From contig JACQGV010000080.1 in NCBI GenBank assembly GCA_016199375.1, forward strand, positions 1 through 15,323: 15,323 bases of DNA, in the 5' to 3' direction. Below, one piece after another: positions 12,320 to 15,323 of this stretch. Under the pieces are notes generated by a model, which was given only the letters and a program-made list of their open reading frames with translations, made no database searches and was not told the origin of the DNA. The stretch comes from Chloroflexota bacterium. GTDB lineage: Bacteria > Chloroflexota > Dehalococcoidia > SHYM01. The translations under genes and the position numbers were made by a program. Each line of letters begins with the position of its first letter. Position 1 is the first letter of the stretch.

Positions 12320-13540
12320 TTACTCGAAGGCCCCGGCGGCCAGCATGGCCACGAACTCATCGTCGGAGTAGCCCAGGACCTCGGTGACCACCTGCTGCGT
12401 GTGCTGTCCCAGAAGGGGGGCGGGCCGGTCCACGACGGCGGGCGTGCGGGACAGCCGGAAGCTGGGGCCGTCGTACTTGCTGGGGCCGCACTCGGGGTGC
12501 TCCAGCCGCCAGAAGTGGCCCCGGTGCTCAAGCTGCGGGTCACGGTGGATGTCCTGGTTGCTCTGCACGATGCCGGCGTCCAGCCCGGCGCCCTGGAGCT
12601 GGTGAAAGACCTCCTCCGCCGTGCGCGGGGCCGTCCACGACTCCACCAGCCGGTCCAGCTCGTCGGCGTGCCGCACCCTGCCGCCCACCGTGGCGAAGCG
12701 GGCGTTCGCGGCCCACACGGGGGCGCCGATGACCGCGCCGAAGCGCCGCCACTCAGCGTCGGTGAAGATGGCGATGGTGCACCAGCGGTCCTCGCCCCGG
12801 CAGCGGTAGGCGCCGTGGGGCGCGGCGTCGAGCCCGATCAGCCGGTTGCCGTTGCGGGACTGCTCGCGGCCGTTGACGGTGTAGTCCAGGACCGCCGTCT
12901 CCAGGGCATGGATGGAGACCTCGAACTGGGAGACATCTATGTACTGTCCCCGGCCCGTGCGCCGGCGGTAGTCCAGCGCCGCCAGCAGGGCGCAGGCGGC
13001 GAAGTGGGGGACGAAGAAGTCGGTGTAGGCGTGGGGTGAGCCCACCGGACGCCGGTCCGGCCAGCCGATGAGGTAGCCGACCCCTGAGGCCGCCGCCAGG
13101 TGCATGCCGTGGCCGCGGTAGCGCCGGTGAGGGCCCGTCTGCCCCATGAGGGCCATGCTGACCATGATGAGGTCCGGCTTGACCTTGACCAGGTCCTCGT
13201 AGGCCAGGCCGTACTTGGCCATCACCCCGGCGCTGAAGGCCTCGGTGACGATGTCCGAGCAGGCTACCAGCCGCCTCGCCACCTCGACGCCCTGGGGGTG
13301 GCCGAGGTTCAGCAGGATGCCGCGCTTGTTGGTGTTGAAGTTGTTGAAGTAGCCCGCCCGGTTGGGGCCAGGGATATTGTCCTTGAAGGGCCAGGAGGAG
13401 CGCTGCACGTCCGGGTGGGTCGTGGTCTCCACCCGGATGACCTCGGCGCCGTGGTGGGCCAGGTAGCGCGAGGTCATGGGCCCGACCCCCTGCCAGGCGA
13501 AATCGGCCACCCTGATGCCCGCCAGCACCTGCTCGGCCAT
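12320..13540 (-). CDS. Class III (CaiB/BaiF) CoA-transferase, copy C
   Basis: A 406-residue family III CoA-transferase of usual length. It starts MAEQVLAGIRVADFAWQGVG and has YLAHHGAEVIRVE, NNFNTNKRGILLNLGHPQG, DIVTEAFSAGVMAKYGLAYE and the C-terminal PLLGQHTQQVV. The putative catalytic Asp is D174 (PHAYTDFFVPHFA), ahead of TGRGQYIDVSQFE. It shares more motifs with copy A (TGPH, GQYIDVSQ, YNGR-like and PHG segments) than with copy B. ATG 13540 is chosen because GGAGG (13546-13550) precedes it; the frame continues upstream to 13897, but that stretch is antiphase to the Cys/His-rich gene and does not look like family sequence. It starts 23 bases after that gene's stop, so the two are probably co-transcribed. 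Substrate unknown. Confidence 0.92.
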   Translation of the reverse strand: MAEQVLAGIRVADFAWQGVGPMTSRYLAHHGAEVIRVETTTHPDVQRSSWPFKDNIPGPNRAGYFNNFNTNKRGILLNLGHPQGVEVARRLVACSDIVTEAFSAGVMAKYGLAYEDLVKVKPDLIMVSMALMGQTGPHRRYRGHGMHLAAASGVGYLIGWPDRRPVGSPHAYTDFFVPHFAACALLAALDYRRRTGRGQYIDVSQFEVSIHALETAVLDYTVNGREQSRNGNRLIGLDAAPHGAYRCRGEDRWCTIAIFTDAEWRRFGAVIGAPVWAANARFATVGGRVRHADELDRLVESWTAPRTAEEVFHQLQGAGLDAGIVQSNQDIHRDPQLEHRGHFWRLEHPECGPSKYDGPSFRLSRTPAVVDRPAPLLGQHTQQVVTEVLGYSDDEFVAMLAAGAFE

Positions 13541-13545
13541 CGCCT

Positions 13546-13550
13546 CCTCC
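13546..13550 (-). promoter_or_regulatory. Ribosome binding site deciding the start of CoA-transferase C
   Basis: GGAGG five bases before ATG 13540 on the minus strand, partly repeated as GGAGGAGG. It rules against the longer frame that reaches 13897. Confidence 0.75.
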
Positions 13551-13563
13551 CCTGGGCGAGCCG

Positions 13564-13890
13564 CTAGTGGGCCCGCAGATGCGCCGGCAGCCCGTAGGCC
13601 ACCGGCAGATCGCCGCCCCACGGCGCTGTGACCCTGGTCTCGTGGACGGCATAAGGGCCCACGTCGGCGTCCTCGCCGCGCGCCCGCCGCTCCTCCAGAT
13701 AGGACCGCAGCGCCCCCAGCGCCTCCGGCCCGACAAAGTGGACTATGCCGCAGCAGCAGTGCTCGTGAGCCGCCTCCGCGGCGCCGCGACGATAGCGTGC
13801 GTTGGGATGACAGCCGCAAGCGCAGTCGTAGGTGACCCAGGCCATATCCGTCTGGCCCTTGGGCGCGCGCACGCCGAAGCTGAGCGCCAT
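13564..13890 (-). CDS. Cys/His-rich protein of unknown function
   Basis: A 108-residue protein I do not recognise. ATG 13890 has a strong GGGAGGTG ribosome site, so it is likely expressed. The centre is dense in possible metal ligands: YDCACGCHPNARY (21-33; C23, C25, C27, H28) and HEHCCCGIVHFVG (42-54; H42, H44, C45-C47, H51). A helical, charged stretch follows (ALGALRSYLEERRARGEDAD) and then a Pro/Gly-rich tail. No signal peptide or membrane segment is evident. The pattern suggests a small zinc- or iron-binding fold. It lies 23 bases before CoA-transferase C and after a terminator, so it probably heads that two-gene unit and may be linked to acyl-CoA metabolism. Confidence 0.78.
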   Translation of the reverse strand: MALSFGVRAPKGQTDMAWVTYDCACGCHPNARYRRGAAEAAHEHCCCGIVHFVGPEALGALRSYLEERRARGEDADVGPYAVHETRVTAPWGGDLPVAYGLPAHLRAH

Positions 13891-14003
13891 CTTCCACCTC
13901 CCGGCCCCTAGCCCTTTAGGCGTCTATCTTACACGGCGCGGGGTAAAGAAGCACCGGCCGGGGCCTGACATGGTACTACACTGCTCCCGCCTCAAATGCA
14001 AGA

Positions 14004-14027
14004 GGGGGCTGCCATGTGGCAACCCCC
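14004..14027 (-). terminator. Candidate intrinsic terminator of the thiolase gene
   Basis: On the minus strand GGGGG-T-TGCC, a four-base ACAT loop and GGCA-G-CCCCC form a nine-pair stem with one mismatch, followed by TCTTGCATTTG. It begins 25 bases past the thiolase stop. The stem is strong and the T-run short. The remainder of 13891-14052 holds no gene; a weak TAAGAT box (minus strand, near 13935) may serve the Cys/His-rich gene. Confidence 0.55.
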
Positions 14028-14052
14028 CCTTGGTGTGCGGCGAAGCGGACGG

Positions 14053-15228
14053 CTAGTCCCTGGGCCCCAGGATGTTGATGACAGTCGAGAACGTCCCCGA
14101 CGCGCCGCCCATGCTGTGGGACAATGCCAGCCGCGGGTTCTTGACCTGGCGCGCGCCCGCCTTCCCCGCCGACTGCTCGTAGCTCTCGTAGAGCCCCTTG
14201 AGGCCGGTGGCGCCCACCGGGTGGCCGAAGCACTTGAGGCCGCCATCGGTGTTCACCGGCAGCTCGCCCTCGCGGTCGAAGAAGCCGGCGCGGACGTACT
14301 CGTGGCCGCGGCCGTGGGGGGCGAAGCCCAGGTCCTCGCAGATCACCAGCTCGTTCACCGTGAAGGCATCGTGGACCTCGGCGGTGGAGAGCTCCTTCGC
14401 CGGGTCTTTAATGCCCGCCTGCTCGTAGGCGATCCTGGCGGCTACCAGGTTCTCATCCACATGGACATAGTCGTACCGCTGGTGGATGCTGTTGGTGCGG
14501 TCGCCCACCGCCAGGGCGGAGGCCTTCAGCAGGGCGTAGTTATCTTTGATGTGCCGGGCGATCTCTGGCTTGCAGATCACGCAGGCGGCGGCGCCGTCAA
14601 TGTTGGCGCAGCAGTCATACAGGCCCAGCGGCCAGGAGATCCAGGGAGCGTTGATGTACTGGTCCCAGCTTATCTCCTTCTGGAAGGCGGCCTTGGGGTT
14701 CAAGACGCCGTTGCGGTGGTTCTTGATGGCGATGTGGCCCAGGGTCTCCTTGAGCTGCTCGTAGGTGAGGCCGTACTGGTGCATGTAGCGCACGGCCATG
14801 AGGCCGAAGTTGACCGGCGGGGCCGTGCCGGCGTGGACGTCGGAGCCGCCCATCCCGCCGCCGACGCGGATGCCAGTGGTGCCAGCGTCCTTCATCTTCT
14901 CGACCCCAGCGACCAGCACCATATCGTAGAGGCCGCCGGCCACGAAGGCGGCGGCCGTGCGGAAGGCATCAGCGCCGGTGGCGCAGGCGTTCTCCACCAC
15001 GCTGATGGGCATCATGCCGGTCTTCATGGTGCTGGCGAGGAGCTGGGCGCCACGGCTGTAGTAGACGCCCAGGAAGCCGGCCTGGATGTCCTTCATCTCA
15101 ACCTTGGCGTCCGTCAGGGCCTCGGTGCAAGCATCGAAGAGCATGTCCTCGATGCCCTTGTCCCAGAGCTCGCCGGTCTTGGCGACTCCGAAGCCGATGA
15201 CCGCCACCTTGTCTTTGAAATTCTCCAC
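14053..15228 (-). CDS. SCP2-type thiolase (acetyl-CoA acyltransferase family)
   Basis: A 391-residue thiolase-fold enzyme, probably cleaving or forming a C-C bond in a 3-oxoacyl-CoA. The nucleophilic cysteine is C82 in VVENACATGADAF. H286 lies in EVHDAFTVNELV, the SCP2-thiolase counterpart of the catalytic loop, and H336 in KCFGHPVGATGLKG. The second active-site Cys of classical thiolases (CxGGG) is replaced: LSHSMGGASGTFS (369-381) puts S372 there, which is common in SCP2-type members. Such proteins often need a small OB-fold (DUF35) partner; none is in the window, but it could lie upstream, beyond the right edge. The start is GTG 15226-15228 with GGGAG upstream. Its own promoter and terminator flank it, so it may be monocistronic. 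Confidence 0.92.
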   Translation of the reverse strand: MENFKDKVAVIGFGVAKTGELWDKGIEDMLFDACTEALTDAKVEMKDIQAGFLGVYYSRGAQLLASTMKTGMMPISVVENACATGADAFRTAAAFVAGGLYDMVLVAGVEKMKDAGTTGIRVGGGMGGSDVHAGTAPPVNFGLMAVRYMHQYGLTYEQLKETLGHIAIKNHRNGVLNPKAAFQKEISWDQYINAPWISWPLGLYDCCANIDGAAACVICKPEIARHIKDNYALLKASALAVGDRTNSIHQRYDYVHVDENLVAARIAYEQAGIKDPAKELSTAEVHDAFTVNELVICEDLGFAPHGRGHEYVRAGFFDREGELPVNTDGGLKCFGHPVGATGLKGLYESYEQSAGKAGARQVKNPRLALSHSMGGASGTFSTVINILGPRD

Positions 15229-15274
15229 CCGTCGTCTCCCTTCCTAAGAGGCCTTGCCCCTAAGCGTCGTTCGC

Positions 15275-15304
15275 ATTGTACATGGCCGCCGCGACGCCCC
15301 GCAA
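15275..15304 (-). promoter_or_regulatory. Candidate promoter of the thiolase gene
   Basis: On the minus strand TTGCGG (15299-15304, three of six) and TACAAT (15275-15280, five of six) are 18 bases apart. The start near 15268 leaves a leader of about 40 bases. No gene is visible between this box and the right edge. Confidence 0.45.
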
Positions 15305-15323
15305 GAGGGACCGCCCGGCGCCC

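Overview
The window is about 15.3 kb of high-GC bacterial DNA (roughly two thirds G+C by eye, with GTG and TTG starts and strong G/C third-position bias). It carries fourteen complete protein genes plus the last codons of a fifteenth. Nearly everything is on the minus strand; the only complete plus-strand gene is a crotonase at 11129-11926. There is no rRNA, tRNA, transposase, phage gene or CRISPR array. The mixture of several class III (CaiB/BaiF) CoA-transferases, acyl-CoA enzymes and a CO-dehydrogenase-like molybdenum hydroxylase in a high-GC genome would suit an uncultured heterotroph such as a Chloroflexota (Dehalococcoidia/SAR202-like) or similar soil or marine lineage. That placement is inference from gene content, not from a marker gene.

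Layout from left to right. (1) 1-105: the 3' end of a plus-strand gene and its strong intrinsic terminator. (2) 224-4526: a minus-strand acyl-CoA operon made of an atypical biotin-dependent-type carboxyltransferase and two tandem, translationally linked class III CoA-transferases. A promoter and an operator-like palindrome lie upstream, and the leader holds a small palindromic repeat. (3) 4547-10904: a minus-strand molybdenum-hydroxylase operon in the order FAD subunit, 2Fe-2S subunit, Mo subunit, small two-helix membrane protein, XdhC/CoxI-type maturation factor, MocA-like cytidylyltransferase. The Mo subunit carries a roughly 140-residue Ala/Pro/Lys-rich N-terminal tail built on five 54-bp in-frame repeats. 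(4) 10814-11128: a divergent control region with two opposed promoters, two perfect dyads and a candidate structured RNA. (5) 11129-11926: a crotonase-fold enzyme that keeps an isomerase-type Asp but lacks both hydratase glutamates. (6) 11930-12202: a half-size GDT1/UPF0016 cation transporter, converging on the crotonase with 3 bp between the stops. (7) 12320-13890: a Cys/His-rich unknown protein followed by a third class III CoA-transferase. (8) 14053-15304: an SCP2-type thiolase with its own promoter and terminator.

Functionally this looks like an organic-acid catabolic island. CoA-transferases would activate an acid; a molybdenum hydroxylase would hydroxylate an N-heterocycle, aldehyde or related substrate, with XdhC and MocA maturing its cofactor. 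The crotonase, thiolase and carboxyltransferase would process the resulting acyl-CoA chain. The substrate cannot be read from sequence alone. The parts most worth a second look are the repeat-tailed Mo subunit, the divergent control region with its possible structured RNA, the crotonase lacking both hydratase glutamates, and the carboxyltransferase with altered oxyanion motifs and no biotin carboxylase nearby.
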